Source of the DNA: Njordibacter sp905182035
GTDB lineage: Bacteria > Pseudomonadota > Gammaproteobacteria > Pseudomonadales > Balneatricaceae
Length of the DNA: 64,000 nucleotides
Assembly: GCF_047730075.1 (NCBI RefSeq)
Contig: NZ_CP159831.1
Coordinates: forward strand, 682,001 to 746,000
Direction of reading: 5' to 3'
This document shows positions 17,247-26,051 of this stretch, in pieces (position 1 is the first letter of the stretch; each line of letters begins with the position of its first letter). The translations under genes and the position numbers were made by a program. The notes beneath the pieces are model-generated. The model was not told the origin of the DNA and ran no database searches. It saw nothing but the letters and a program-made list of their open reading frames with translations.

Positions 17247-18953
17247 TTAACGAAGTATTCGAGTGGCTAAAATCTGCTCAAAAAGTAGGTTTAACTGCGG
17301 ATCTTCAAGTTGCAGTTTGAACTCTTCTTGGTTAGCGATTGCGTACGTTTGTTGTCGCACTGTTAAGTATGGTTCGGCCCCCTGTGTGAGGCTAAAGGAC
17401 ACGTTAGGGAAACGCTTTAAGCATTGGTTAAAGAAGGCCATATTGTTAGCTACCGACATACGTTCTGCACTGGGGTACACCTGATCTAAACTTTGCGCGT
17501 GGATATTTATTTTTTGATAACGTTCAATATTAACAAATACCATAGGGTCAAATACCTGCATGCCTTTTTGATTGCCCGTTACACTAGTTAGTGGGAACTG
17601 ACCCTTGGGTACGCTGTTGTCGAAAAAAGTGAACTCGTAGCGTGGACTAGTATGGGCCAACCACTTAAATATGAGTTTAGGGATGCCTTGGTAAGCTTCC
17701 ACACTGTGCCCCAAAAAGTCCTCCACAGATTTGTATCGGCCACGTTGTTGACCTCGTATCCACCCTCGTTCTACGGTTTCCTCTGGCGGTGTAATAACAA
17801 AATACATGTACATTATATGAGCATATTTGGCATAGGTGCCATGTAACACCTTTTGTACCTGCTCTGTCGAAAAGCTGTCGAAGCGAAAGCGATCCACCAA
17901 AATATTGGGAATGGTTTGGTTTTGTTGCCCCGTGCGTCTAATGTAGCGGTCTAGCTTGCCGTCAATAATGTTGACTTCGTTGCTAGTAAAACGGCCTGAA
18001 TACTTATAATGGGGGCCAAGCGATTCATAGTCTAATAACTGGCGGCGCCAAATGTCTGGGCTAATAATGCCGTATAGGGAAGACTCAATACCTCGTTGCC
18101 CCATAGTTTGTTTCAATAAAGGCCTTAAGGTGCTTTTACCTGCTGCAGAGGCACCTTTTAGACTGATGATCACAGGTTTTTCTACCCGTCGTAATAGTTG
18201 GTAGCCATTGGCGGCTACAGCCGAATCGATGGCCGGCTCGATTAACTTTCCAACCATAAAACTACCGTAGTTGTTAAGCACATGGCGACAAATGATACGG
18301 CTCATAAAGCCCCGATCATTGCCTATCAAACCTCGTGTTGAGGCCACAGAGCCAAGTATTTGATAGCTGCTTTTGTAGACCGCTTTAATCAGCGGATCTG
18401 CATGGGCAAGACCTGAGACTTTAAGTTGGTTAATGGCTTTAAATTGAATTTCTTCGCCGCTGAGCAGGGGTTTTTTAATAACTGGCTTTTTCCCCCAAGG
18501 CCATAAGCCTTTTTTTATCGCTGGAGCAGGTTGTGGATTTAACATTACTTCTTCAGCTAGCAATCGATCTACTTCTAATTTCACCGCAACGGATAAACTT
18601 TGGAACTCAGCCTCAATGTAGTCGTATAAAGGCGCAATGTGCTGATCTAAAATGTCATTAGTGATACGCCGGAAATTGATGCCAAAGTCTTCTTCGTGCT
18701 CAGCCTCCGGGATATGGATATTGGCGCCCACTCGCACAATAAGCTCGTGCATCACCAAACGCCATGAAGTGAAGCCAACCAAATGTTCTGGTTTAAGGCC
18801 TGTTAGGTTGGCGATTTCCTGCACTTCATCGTAGCTGGTATAAACGTTTGGGATTTGAAAAATAGTTTCTAGAGAACGTAGTTGCCGCGGTAAATTGGCG
18901 CTCAATCCAGGATTCCATGCGCTGTATTCTTGTTGTTTTGGCATCTGACGCAT
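17247..18953 (-). CDS. P-loop NTPase with zeta-toxin-like kinase domain, function unknown
   Basis: A 568-aa soluble protein. The N-terminal half (1-250) is helical with no recognised domain. The C-terminal half begins with a strand and Walker A ISLKGASAAGKSTLRP (Lys273), then SPDIWRRQLLDYESLG and LVDRFRFDSFS, an arrangement like zeta-toxin/AAA kinases that phosphorylate small molecules; PPEETVERGWIRGQQRGR supplies lid-like arginines. No antitoxin-like partner is adjacent except the winged-helix gene downstream, so a toxin role is not supported. Starts at 18953 or 18944 are possible (MRQMPK). Confidence 0.65.
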   Translation of the reverse strand: MRQMPKQQEYSAWNPGLSANLPRQLRSLETIFQIPNVYTSYDEVQEIANLTGLKPEHLVGFTSWRLVMHELIVRVGANIHIPEAEHEEDFGINFRRITNDILDQHIAPLYDYIEAEFQSLSVAVKLEVDRLLAEEVMLNPQPAPAIKKGLWPWGKKPVIKKPLLSGEEIQFKAINQLKVSGLAHADPLIKAVYKSSYQILGSVASTRGLIGNDRGFMSRIICRHVLNNYGSFMVGKLIEPAIDSAVAANGYQLLRRVEKPVIISLKGASAAGKSTLRPLLKQTMGQRGIESSLYGIISPDIWRRQLLDYESLGPHYKYSGRFTSNEVNIIDGKLDRYIRRTGQQNQTIPNILVDRFRFDSFSTEQVQKVLHGTYAKYAHIMYMYFVITPPEETVERGWIRGQQRGRYKSVEDFLGHSVEAYQGIPKLIFKWLAHTSPRYEFTFFDNSVPKGQFPLTSVTGNQKGMQVFDPMVFVNIERYQKINIHAQSLDQVYPSAERMSVANNMAFFNQCLKRFPNVSFSLTQGAEPYLTVRQQTYAIANQEEFKLQLEDPQLNLLFEQILATRILR

Positions 18954-19163
18954 CTAGACTTGTATCGGTAACCACATTTATAGCAGATTTTACCAACTAC
19001 GTCAGTGAGAACGCTGCCCTCTGTCGCTGCACCTCTGCGCTGTCAAACTGCCATCTTTGTCTTTGCAAGGGAGGCACACCAAACCCTAAACCCTTTAAAA
19101 AACCTTAAATAGCCCCCATTAACTGAAGGCAAATATCCTCCTAGACGCTGTTGATGACCCAAT

Positions 19164-20105
19164 ATGACTTACGCCTTAGAAATTAACCAGCTACACAAAA
19201 TTTATGACAATGGCTTCGAGGCTCTAAAAGGCATCAGCTTAAAAGTTGAAGAGGGCGATTTTTTTGCCTTGCTTGGTCCTAATGGAGCTGGTAAATCCAC
19301 TACTCTAGGTGTGGTGTGTTCCTTAGTTAATAAAACCAAGGGTTCGGTTAAAGTCTTTGGCCATGACTTAGATATAGATGTAAGCAAAGCTAAATGTTTG
19401 ATGGGCGTGGTGCCACAAGAATTTAACTTCAACATGTTTGAGAAAGTTCAGGACGTGGTGGTGCAGCAGGCTGGGTACTATGGTATAGCTCGCGATGAAG
19501 CCCTCCGGCGCACTGAGCAATTGCTTAAGCAATTGAGCTTATGGGACAAGCGTGATGATGCATCCCGTAATTTATCCGGTGGTATGAAGCGTCGCTTGAT
19601 GATCGCCCGTGCTTTAGTTCACCGGCCTAAATTACTTATCTTAGATGAACCTACTGCTGGCGTAGATATCGAACTTCGTCGTTCTATGTGGGAGTTCCTT
19701 ACGCGTATCAATGAACAAGGCACAACCATCATCCTCACCACCCATTATTTGGAAGAAGCCGAAAACCTGTGCCGTAACATTGCCATTATTGATCAGGGCG
19801 ACATTATTCAGAACAGCCCTATGAGAGAACTGCTAAAAACCATCAATACAGAAACTATAGTGCTGGAATTGCAAAAGCCTCTTGCACAAGCTCCACAAGT
19901 GCAGGGCTATCGTTTGTTGCTAGTCAATGACACATACATTGAAGTAATCCTCAACCAAGGGCAAGACATTAACAGTGTGTTTGTAGCCTTGTCAGCTGCA
20001 GGCATACAAGTCACCAGCATGCGTAATAAGACCAACCGGTTAGAAGAATTATTCGTGAACCTAGTTACCAGCAATAAGACCGATTTGAAGGGAGTGAGCG
20101 CCTAA
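19164..20105 (+). CDS. yadG: ABC-2 type transporter ATP-binding protein YadG
   Basis: A 313-aa ATPase very similar to E. coli YadG along its length. Walker A LLGPNGAGKST, the Q-loop region VPQEFNFNMFE, ABC signature NLSGGMKRRLMIARAL, Walker B LLILDEPTAGVDIELRRSMW and the H-loop TTHYLEEAE are intact. The C-terminal MRNKTNRLEELFV segment is typical. It overlaps yadH by one base (TAATG). YadGH is an ABC-2 exporter of unknown substrate in the inner membrane. Confidence 0.94.
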   Translation: MTYALEINQLHKIYDNGFEALKGISLKVEEGDFFALLGPNGAGKSTTLGVVCSLVNKTKGSVKVFGHDLDIDVSKAKCLMGVVPQEFNFNMFEKVQDVVVQQAGYYGIARDEALRRTEQLLKQLSLWDKRDDASRNLSGGMKRRLMIARALVHRPKLLILDEPTAGVDIELRRSMWEFLTRINEQGTTIILTTHYLEEAENLCRNIAIIDQGDIIQNSPMRELLKTINTETIVLELQKPLAQAPQVQGYRLLLVNDTYIEVILNQGQDINSVFVALSAAGIQVTSMRNKTNRLEELFVNLVTSNKTDLKGVSA

Positions 20106-20878
20106 TGTCTAGTTATGAAATCTATATAGCTTACTCAACCATTGTGCGCAAAGAAATCCAGCGTTTTATGCGTATTTGGGTACAAACCCTATTGCCACCT
20201 TCCATTATCATGGTGCTGTATTTTATTATTTTTGGTAATTTAATTGGTAGCCGTATTGGCCAAATGGGTGGCTTTGATTATATGCAGTTTATTGTGCCAG
20301 GTTTAATTATGATGTCGGTCATTACCAACTCCTATGGCAACGTAGTGTCTTCGTTTTATAGCACTAAATACCAGGGCAGTTTAGACGAAATGTTAGTGTC
20401 GCCTATGCCTAATTGGGTGATATTGGCAGGTTACGTCACTGGCGGTGTGGCTCGCGGTTTGGCTGTGGGCACTATAGTCACAAGTTTATCGTTATTCTTC
20501 ACCCAGCTCGAAATTTATAATTTTGGCATCATTGTATTAGTGGTACTAATGACCTCCATTTTGTTTAGCTTGGGTGGTTTTGTTAACGCAGTATTTGCTA
20601 ACAGTTTTGATGATATATCCATCGTTCCAACCTTTATCCTTACCCCTTTAACCTACTTGGGTGGTGTGTTTTATTCTATCGATTTATTGCCCAACTTTTG
20701 GGCTGGAATGTCGCAACTCAACCCAATTTTATACATGGTGAATGCCTTCCGTTATGGTATTTTGGGGGTTTCTGATATCCAAGTTGGCTATGCGTTATTG
20801 GTTATTAGTGTGTTTATTATTGCCTTATTTAGTTACTGCATGTACCTATTGAATACGGGCAAGGGCATTCGTAAATAA
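20105..20878 (+). CDS. yadH: ABC-2 type transporter permease YadH
   Basis: A 257-aa ABC-2 membrane protein matching E. coli YadH (256 aa). KEIQRFMRIWVQTLLPP precedes the first helix; FIIFGNLIGSRIG, FIVPGLIMMSVITNSYGN, FDDISIVPTFILTPLTYLGGVFYS and LNPILYMVNAFRYG are the conserved stretches. About six membrane spans are apparent. It partners YadG. Confidence 0.94.
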   Translation: MSSYEIYIAYSTIVRKEIQRFMRIWVQTLLPPSIIMVLYFIIFGNLIGSRIGQMGGFDYMQFIVPGLIMMSVITNSYGNVVSSFYSTKYQGSLDEMLVSPMPNWVILAGYVTGGVARGLAVGTIVTSLSLFFTQLEIYNFGIIVLVVLMTSILFSLGGFVNAVFANSFDDISIVPTFILTPLTYLGGVFYSIDLLPNFWAGMSQLNPILYMVNAFRYGILGVSDIQVGYALLVISVFIIALFSYCMYLLNTGKGIRK

Positions 20879-20900
20879 TAGCCCTGCCTTGGAGAAAATG

Positions 20901-21722
20901 ATGCAACAAAATGACTTTATAGAAGCCTCACCTTTAGGAGATAAAAGCACCTATGTTAATGAGTACGCACCCAGTCTATTGTTTCCTATTCCGCGCAACA
21001 CGCCATGGCAGCCAGAATTTTTGTCTCGGCCGTTTTACGGTATTGATGTTTGGAATGCCTTTGAGGTGTCCTGGCTTAATAATAAAGGATTGCCGAAAAT
21101 GGCTCTGGCCGAATTTCGTATCCCAGCTGACAGCCCTAACATAATTGAAAGCAAATCCTTTAAGTTGTACTTGAATTCCTTTAATCAAACCAAGATGGCT
21201 AACGCACCGCAAGTGCAGCGTCACATGGCTGCAGACCTATCTGCTGCAGCGGGGGCGGAGGTTAAGGTCACTTTGTATAGCCTGCGTGATATGGCCATGC
21301 CGGTTTTGCCTACCCCAGGCACAAGCATTGACCAGCAAGATATAGAAATAACAACGTACACGCCAGACGCTAGCTTGTTGTTGTCGGATGTTAAGATCTA
21401 TCGTACGGAAATTTTGCACAGTAACTTGCTTAAAAGTAATTGCCCTGTCACTGGTCAACCAGATTGGGCAACCTTAGTTGTAGAATACGAAGGGCCCACA
21501 ATTGATAGAGCGGGCCTACTGGCCTACATAGTGTCTTATCGCGAACATGGTGATTTCCATGAGCAATGTGTAGAACAAATATTTCTCGATATAAAGGCGC
21601 AGTGTAAGCCTGGTCAACTTACAGTGTATGCCCGCTACGTAAGGCGCGGTGGCTTAGATATTAACCCTTATCGTTCTACTCGACCCTTGGCCCCTAGCAA
21701 TCACCGAACCCAACGCCAATAG
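20901..21722 (+). CDS. queF: NADPH-dependent 7-cyano-7-deazaguanine reductase
   Basis: A long-form (YqeF-type, two-domain) QueF of 273 aa that reduces preQ0 to preQ1 in queuosine synthesis. ATG at 20901 is preferred because GGAG (20891-20894) is six bases upstream; ATG at 20898 and TTG at 20889 are in frame. The N-terminal domain has the NADPH-binding motif region (ESKSFKLYLNSFNQT); the C-terminal domain carries the catalytic Cys181 in KSNCPVTGQPDW and HEQCVEQIF, ending RRGGLDINPYRS. It follows yadH by 22 bp. Confidence 0.95.
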   Translation: MQQNDFIEASPLGDKSTYVNEYAPSLLFPIPRNTPWQPEFLSRPFYGIDVWNAFEVSWLNNKGLPKMALAEFRIPADSPNIIESKSFKLYLNSFNQTKMANAPQVQRHMAADLSAAAGAEVKVTLYSLRDMAMPVLPTPGTSIDQQDIEITTYTPDASLLLSDVKIYRTEILHSNLLKSNCPVTGQPDWATLVVEYEGPTIDRAGLLAYIVSYREHGDFHEQCVEQIFLDIKAQCKPGQLTVYARYVRRGGLDINPYRSTRPLAPSNHRTQRQ

Positions 21723-21740
21723 CCCTTTATAGGAATTTTT

Positions 21741-22298
21741 ATGGAACTATTACACGGTTTACTCAATCGAGCTTCAATTCAGAGACTGGAATCTCCAGGG
21801 CCAACGGCAGCTCAGTTAGAGGTGATGCTGCAAGCAGCTCTGAGAGCACCAGACCATGCAAATCTTAAACCTTGGCGCAGTGTTATGGTCGCTGGTGAAG
21901 GTCTTGAAAAGCTGGGGCAAATCCTTCAACAAGCGCAGCTAGAACGGGATCCAGAAAGCGATTCACAAACATTGGAAAGGTGCATAAAAATGCCTAACCG
22001 TGCGCCCAGTATCCTAGTATTAATAGCCAGCCCAAAAGCACACCCTAAAGTGCCTACAGCCGAACAAGTGCAAGCCACTGCAGCTGCAGGGCATGCGATG
22101 TTACTTGCCGCCTATGCGCAGAATATTGGAGCGGTGTGGCGTACAGGTTGGGTGGTAAGTCATCCCATGATAAGGCAAGCGTTTGACCTACAAGAGGCTG
22201 AAGAAATTATTGCTATGATTTATATGGGGACTCCTTCAATAACACCTAAACCAGTACCTATAGTGAGCAGTCAAGAATTTATTAAACATTGGCATTAA
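21741..22298 (+). CDS. ydjA: Nitroreductase family protein YdjA-like
   Basis: A 185-aa minimal nitroreductase (E. coli YdjA is 183 aa). FMN-binding NR-family signatures RAPDHANLKPWR, NRAPSILVLIASP, ATAAAGHAMLLAAYAQNIGAVWRTGW and the C-terminal IYMGTPS are present. It is a homodimeric FMN enzyme; the natural substrate is unclear. Nineteen bases after queF in the same direction, so probably co-transcribed. The gene ends 57 bp before the tRNA-Ser that forms the left border of the integrated elements. Confidence 0.88.
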   Translation: MELLHGLLNRASIQRLESPGPTAAQLEVMLQAALRAPDHANLKPWRSVMVAGEGLEKLGQILQQAQLERDPESDSQTLERCIKMPNRAPSILVLIASPKAHPKVPTAEQVQATAAAGHAMLLAAYAQNIGAVWRTGWVVSHPMIRQAFDLQEAEEIIAMIYMGTPSITPKPVPIVSSQEFIKHWH

Positions 22299-22355
22299 TG
22301 CGTTGAATTTTATTGCTTTTTATCTAGCAAAAGCATAAGATCTTCGCCTTCAAAT

Positions 22356-22443
22356 GGTGAGGTGTCCGAGTGGTCGAAGGAGCACGCCTGGAAAGTGTGT
22401 GTACCGCAAGGTACCCAGGGTTCGAATCCCTGTCTCACCGCCA
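22356..22443 (+). tRNA. tRNA-Ser (GGA), copy 1, attachment-site tRNA
   Basis: An 88-nt class II tRNA with encoded CCA. Acceptor GGTGAG pairs with CTCACC; anticodon loop CTGGAAA gives anticodon GGA; a variable arm (GTGTACCGCAAGGTAC) and T arm CAGGGTTCGAATCCCTG follow. An intact tyrosine integrase starts 86 bp downstream. The same 88 nt recur exactly at 34191-34278, and some 33 bp of upstream sequence (starting TATCTAGCAAAAGCATA) is also shared with only a small mismatch patch. Confidence 0.97.
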
Positions 22444-22528
22444 TTTCTCTTAATGTCCCGTCATAGGGGCGTTTCAGCAGTTTTAAGCGTACATGTGTGT
22501 GTAACATTGCATATGGAGCTACCGCTTT

Positions 22529-23815
22529 ATGTACTGCCTTCAAGTCCGAAAATCGACCTATCAATTCTGCCGTCGTGTACCTATTGATTTACTCAGTCAG
22601 TTTCCTAATCTGACTATTCGTCACTCTCTGCAAACTAAGGATTTTTCCGAAGCAAAGCGGCGACGAAACACACTGCTGGTTCACTATGATAATGAGTTCC
22701 AAAGACTAAGAGCTGACAAGTATTCCTCCCCTAGATTGGCCTCTAATTATTTTCAATCTAAGCCGGTGGCTGAGGTTTCTCAATCTGCTCCTCAACTGTT
22801 TATTTCAACTAAAAACACTGAACTCTGTGAAGTTATATCTCTTTCGGACTTGTCTACTTTTTACATGGCCAAACTAAGCCTTGGGGGAAATAAAAAGACA
22901 ATCCAAGACTTCTCATCTTCCATCGATGTGGCTCTCCAATACTTTGGGTTGGACACAGAAGCATCAGCCATAAATCGCTCAATGGTAAGGGAGTTTATGT
23001 TGTTCCTAACAAGAATCCCTGTTCGCTTCACCTTATCCAAAAAGACAAGAGGGCGGCCTATTCAAGAGGTTGTTGAAATAGCTGACAAGCTCAATATGGA
23101 GAGGTCATCGATATCGACAGTAAATAAGCGGCTTGACGTGCTCAGCGCAGTATTTAATTATGGCCGTGAGGAAGATAAGGTGTCCAAGAACCCATTCGTT
23201 AACCTGCGCATGAAGGAAGTGAAGAAGGCCAAAAGTAAGCGGCAGCCTATGTGTGAGCAAGACTTGGGTAAGTTGTTTAGTAACCTTACAAAAGGCTCTG
23301 AGGACTTCTGGGTGACCATGATAGCTGCATATCAAGGAGCTAGGCAGAATGAGATTCTCCAGCTTAGGCGCGAAGATATATATAGGGAACGTGGTACATG
23401 GGTAATTTCCTTCCATGATAGGTTTGATGATAACAGCCTCAAAACAGAAAGCTCTGTCAGGGTTGTGCCTGTGCATCACCACCTTGTTAGTTCAGGATTT
23501 GCTGATTGGGTAGCAATGATTGGCGCAGGCGAGAGGCTATTTCAGACCGCTTCGTTAGGTATTTACGGGAACTATTCACAGACCTACTCCAAACATATTA
23601 ATGCTGTATTCAGAAGCCTTGGAGTCACTAATCACTTCCACAGTCTAAGGCATAGCTTTAGAGATGCGTGTCGTGAGGCTGAAGTGGCTAGTGACATTGC
23701 AGACTATCTGGGTGGTTGGTCTGGTTCTACTTCAGTGAGTCGCTCATACGGCTCGCTAGAGTTCAGTTTAAGCCACATGAAGCGGCAGCTGGACAAAGTG
23801 TCTTACCCTAACTGA
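22529..23815 (+). CDS. Tyrosine-type site-specific integrase
   Basis: A 428-aa phage-type integrase. The N-terminal region (YCLQVRKSTYQFCRRVPIDL) is the short strand-rich arm-binding segment seen in integrases with a DUF6538-like start. A core-binding domain lies at about 105-235, and the catalytic domain carries Arg272 (YQGARQNEI), His371-x-x-Arg374 (HSLRHSF) and Tyr407 (SRSYGS). It sits 86 bp after tRNA-Ser copy 1 and is the only intact integrase among the three in the array, so it presumably drives excision and integration at that tRNA. Confidence 0.93.
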   Translation: MYCLQVRKSTYQFCRRVPIDLLSQFPNLTIRHSLQTKDFSEAKRRRNTLLVHYDNEFQRLRADKYSSPRLASNYFQSKPVAEVSQSAPQLFISTKNTELCEVISLSDLSTFYMAKLSLGGNKKTIQDFSSSIDVALQYFGLDTEASAINRSMVREFMLFLTRIPVRFTLSKKTRGRPIQEVVEIADKLNMERSSISTVNKRLDVLSAVFNYGREEDKVSKNPFVNLRMKEVKKAKSKRQPMCEQDLGKLFSNLTKGSEDFWVTMIAAYQGARQNEILQLRREDIYRERGTWVISFHDRFDDNSLKTESSVRVVPVHHHLVSSGFADWVAMIGAGERLFQTASLGIYGNYSQTYSKHINAVFRSLGVTNHFHSLRHSFRDACREAEVASDIADYLGGWSGSTSVSRSYGSLEFSLSHMKRQLDKVSYPN

Positions 23816-23840
23816 TGCAGGTGTGACAATCTGCAAAGGG

Positions 23841-25136
23841 TTAAGCAGCTGCTGGTAACTGCAGAGGCGTAGGGTTCAACCAAGCCAATAATAGGTTTCT
23901 CATACGTTGGCTAGGGATGAAGATGGTGATGGGCTGACCATCTCTGATAGCGCTACGGAATATCCACTGGACTAACGCCGACAATGCGAACTGGTCTTGG
24001 TCGACTTTAACACCTCGAGATTCAATGAACGTTTTTACAATTGGAACCATATACAGGTTAATCATATAAGCAAGGTTGGTCCTGTGACGATGTTCGTTGG
24101 TAGCTCTAGCATTGCAAGAAACAAATCCCTTTGAATAGCCTGCTCCCTTGAGTTTTGATTTCTGGGCTGAATAACAAGTCCACATTGAAAGACCAGCTGG
24201 ACCGGACACACGGTTCTTGTAGTAGTTGTAAATCAAGTTATGTATGCCCTTGAGGACATCACCATTTTGGTTTTTATACCACGTAGCGCTGAGTGGGCAG
24301 CTATTTCGTCTTGTTTTGGAGATGTCACCAATGGCATTTAACTTAGGGTCATCAATAATAGTGACGAGCTGTTTCATCTTTGCCCGCAGAGGACTCTCAT
24401 CAACCATTACATGTGGTCCTAACTCAAAGTTATGAAGTGTATGGATGTTAATTTTATACCCAGCAGCCTTGGTATAAGCGTCCATAACGCTTCCAGTCCA
24501 AAGGTAGGTTAGTATCCAGACTTCATCGAATGATGCCAAGAAGTCAGTAGGAAATATCCAGAAGTTAGACGTATCCTTGAAGCGGTATAAGTTGCCGTTT
24601 TCACATAACAACTTTTCTCTATCGAACCTCCCCTTGTAGTTTGGTTCGTTATCGCTGTTCCAAAGTATGCGACCGTCATCAGCTATCGATATGAGGTTGT
24701 AGTTATACAACATCTTGAAGTCGCTCTTGGAAATATCTTTACATTGTTCCACGCACTCTAGGGCTTCATCTATGAATAAAAGGTATCTATGCTTTGATAC
24801 TAAATCGTAGGTGGTTCTGTTGACTCTTTTCCAGAGTGAATGGGTGGTGACTATATTAGCACCAGCTTCGAGTAGCTCATGAAGGTTATCAGTTTTAGAT
24901 TGGCCGTGAGCAACGGGAGATACGAAGTCAGCCATAGGGCATTCTTGCTTGAATCGTTTTACCTCTTCCAAGTATGGGGTGACAATGATGATTCTTGGAG
25001 GTGTGATGTCGTCAAATATTGATGACATACAGTTATTGATGGTATTTATAAGCCAAGTGGATTTGCCTTGGCCCATCATCGCATCAACCACATTGATGAG
25101 AGGTTTGCTGTCGTTGTAATGGGTGAAGTTGAACAT
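23841..25136 (-). CDS. P-loop helicase-like protein of the integrated element
   Basis: A 431-aa protein with Walker A DAMMGQGKST (residues 18-27), a strand-loop IIIVTPYLEEVKRF typical of SF2 motif Ia, NIVTTHSLWKR, and Walker B LLFIDEALECVE. The DEAD-like N-terminal half is clear; the C-terminal half (ARATNEHRHRTNLAYMINLY) could hold the second RecA-like lobe. Proteins of this kind occur in small mobile elements and phages as replication helicases. It is convergent with the integrase. The role in element replication is inferred; no primase or origin was recognised. Confidence 0.65.
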   Translation of the reverse strand: MFNFTHYNDSKPLINVVDAMMGQGKSTWLINTINNCMSSIFDDITPPRIIIVTPYLEEVKRFKQECPMADFVSPVAHGQSKTDNLHELLEAGANIVTTHSLWKRVNRTTYDLVSKHRYLLFIDEALECVEQCKDISKSDFKMLYNYNLISIADDGRILWNSDNEPNYKGRFDREKLLCENGNLYRFKDTSNFWIFPTDFLASFDEVWILTYLWTGSVMDAYTKAAGYKINIHTLHNFELGPHVMVDESPLRAKMKQLVTIIDDPKLNAIGDISKTRRNSCPLSATWYKNQNGDVLKGIHNLIYNYYKNRVSGPAGLSMWTCYSAQKSKLKGAGYSKGFVSCNARATNEHRHRTNLAYMINLYMVPIVKTFIESRGVKVDQDQFALSALVQWIFRSAIRDGQPITIFIPSQRMRNLLLAWLNPTPLQLPAAA

Positions 25137-25453
25137 GTTTGGTCCTGTTATATTGATATTAATTAACCGTTTTATTAAACTAAAAACAGCTAAAATTTAG
25201 GTCAACCCCCTTATTTCAGGGGTCTTCAGAGGCTTTCCCTTAAAAGAAAAGGGTATATTGCTAATGTTAAAGGGGAGGGGTGGTAAGTCTGTAATTCATC
25301 GGCATTGATGATTCAACACTTACAACATAATTCATGGATTGTTTCTATAAGTAACCACTTCCGCCGTTGCCCCATTTAAGATGTTTATGGCCGTGGTAAG
25401 TACCATTATTGTTAGTGAACATCAGTGTATGAATTGTGGAGGTGGTGGTCCTC
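25137..25453. other. Intergenic region of element 1 with two short hairpins
   Basis: A 317-bp gap between two minus-strand genes. CCCC-TTATTTCA-GGGG near 25207 and CCCTT-aaaagaa-AAGGG near 25238 can form short hairpins. No believable coding frame is seen. This is a reasonable place for the helicase promoter and possibly an origin, but nothing proves it. Confidence 0.4.
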
Positions 25454-25639
25454 TTAGTTAATGCCCAGAAGAATCGTATTAATAGCTACTGATTCAGATA
25501 TAGGCCGGTGAAGTTCAGCTTCAAGCTTTCTCTTAACTTCTAAAAGAGTTTCATAGCCTTCCCTGGTGAATCTCATTGCTCGCTTGCAGTATGGCTTCCT
25601 TAGTTGTTGTTGTGGCGTTAGTTTTTGTTGGTTGGTCAT
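25454..25639 (-). CDS. Small ribbon-helix-helix-like protein
   Basis: A 61-aa protein: a basic, Gln-rich N-terminus (about 1-20), then RFTREGYETLLEVKRKLEAE and RPISESVAINTILLGI. A short strand followed by two helices with a conserved polar turn is the layout of Arc/CopG ribbon-helix-helix repressors. It lies upstream of the helicase-like gene in the same orientation and may regulate it or serve as an element-encoded repressor or accessory factor. Too short for certainty. Confidence 0.55.
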   Translation of the reverse strand: MTNQQKLTPQQQLRKPYCKRAMRFTREGYETLLEVKRKLEAELHRPISESVAINTILLGIN

Positions 25640-25907
25640 TTGTTTATCCTGTGGTAAAAGTGATTGATAGTCATGTTTCCAAAATACATATGGTCAGACA
25701 TCGGTGTGAAAGGAAGTCCTACCTCTATGGGACGACAGTTTCTCAGAAACTGAGGAGCAGGTTGCTTATCCTAATAATGCAATTTAAATATTTTGATTGG
25801 ATTTACGACCTTCAGCAATAGTGTCAAAGTGCTGGGGTCCCTAAGGGGCAACTTTAATATTGAGGCTGTTGCTAAATTCCTATTACACGTGCATTTAAGG
25901 GAGTTTG

Positions 25908-26051
25908 TGTTCATTTGAGGTTTACCCTTTGTGAACTGTTCAGAGAGTTTAGATTAATGTTCATTAAGAATTGATTGTCCATGAACATGCGAGTAGCATC
26001 ACAACCTCTAAGAGTCTATATGAACATTAGAGGTGAACAAATGACTGAACA
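25908..26051. repeat. Cluster of seven TGTTCA/TGAACA sites before the serine recombinase
   Basis: TGTTCA occurs at 25908, 25937 and 25958; its reverse complement TGAACA at 25982, 26021, 26034 and 26046. Three sites in one orientation are followed by four in the other, ending just inside the recombinase gene. This looks like a multi-site operator or a resolvase res-type region. The 25640-25907 stretch to its left shows no gene I trust. Confidence 0.55.

Noticed and set aside
17247..18953. Zeta toxin-antitoxin system
   Set aside because: The protein is twice the length of zeta toxins and there is no epsilon-like antitoxin; only the P-loop region is similar.
25576..25821. 81-codon plus-strand frame in element 1
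   Set aside because: Overlaps the ribbon-helix-helix-like gene antisense, composition is not protein-like and no ribosome-binding site is seen.
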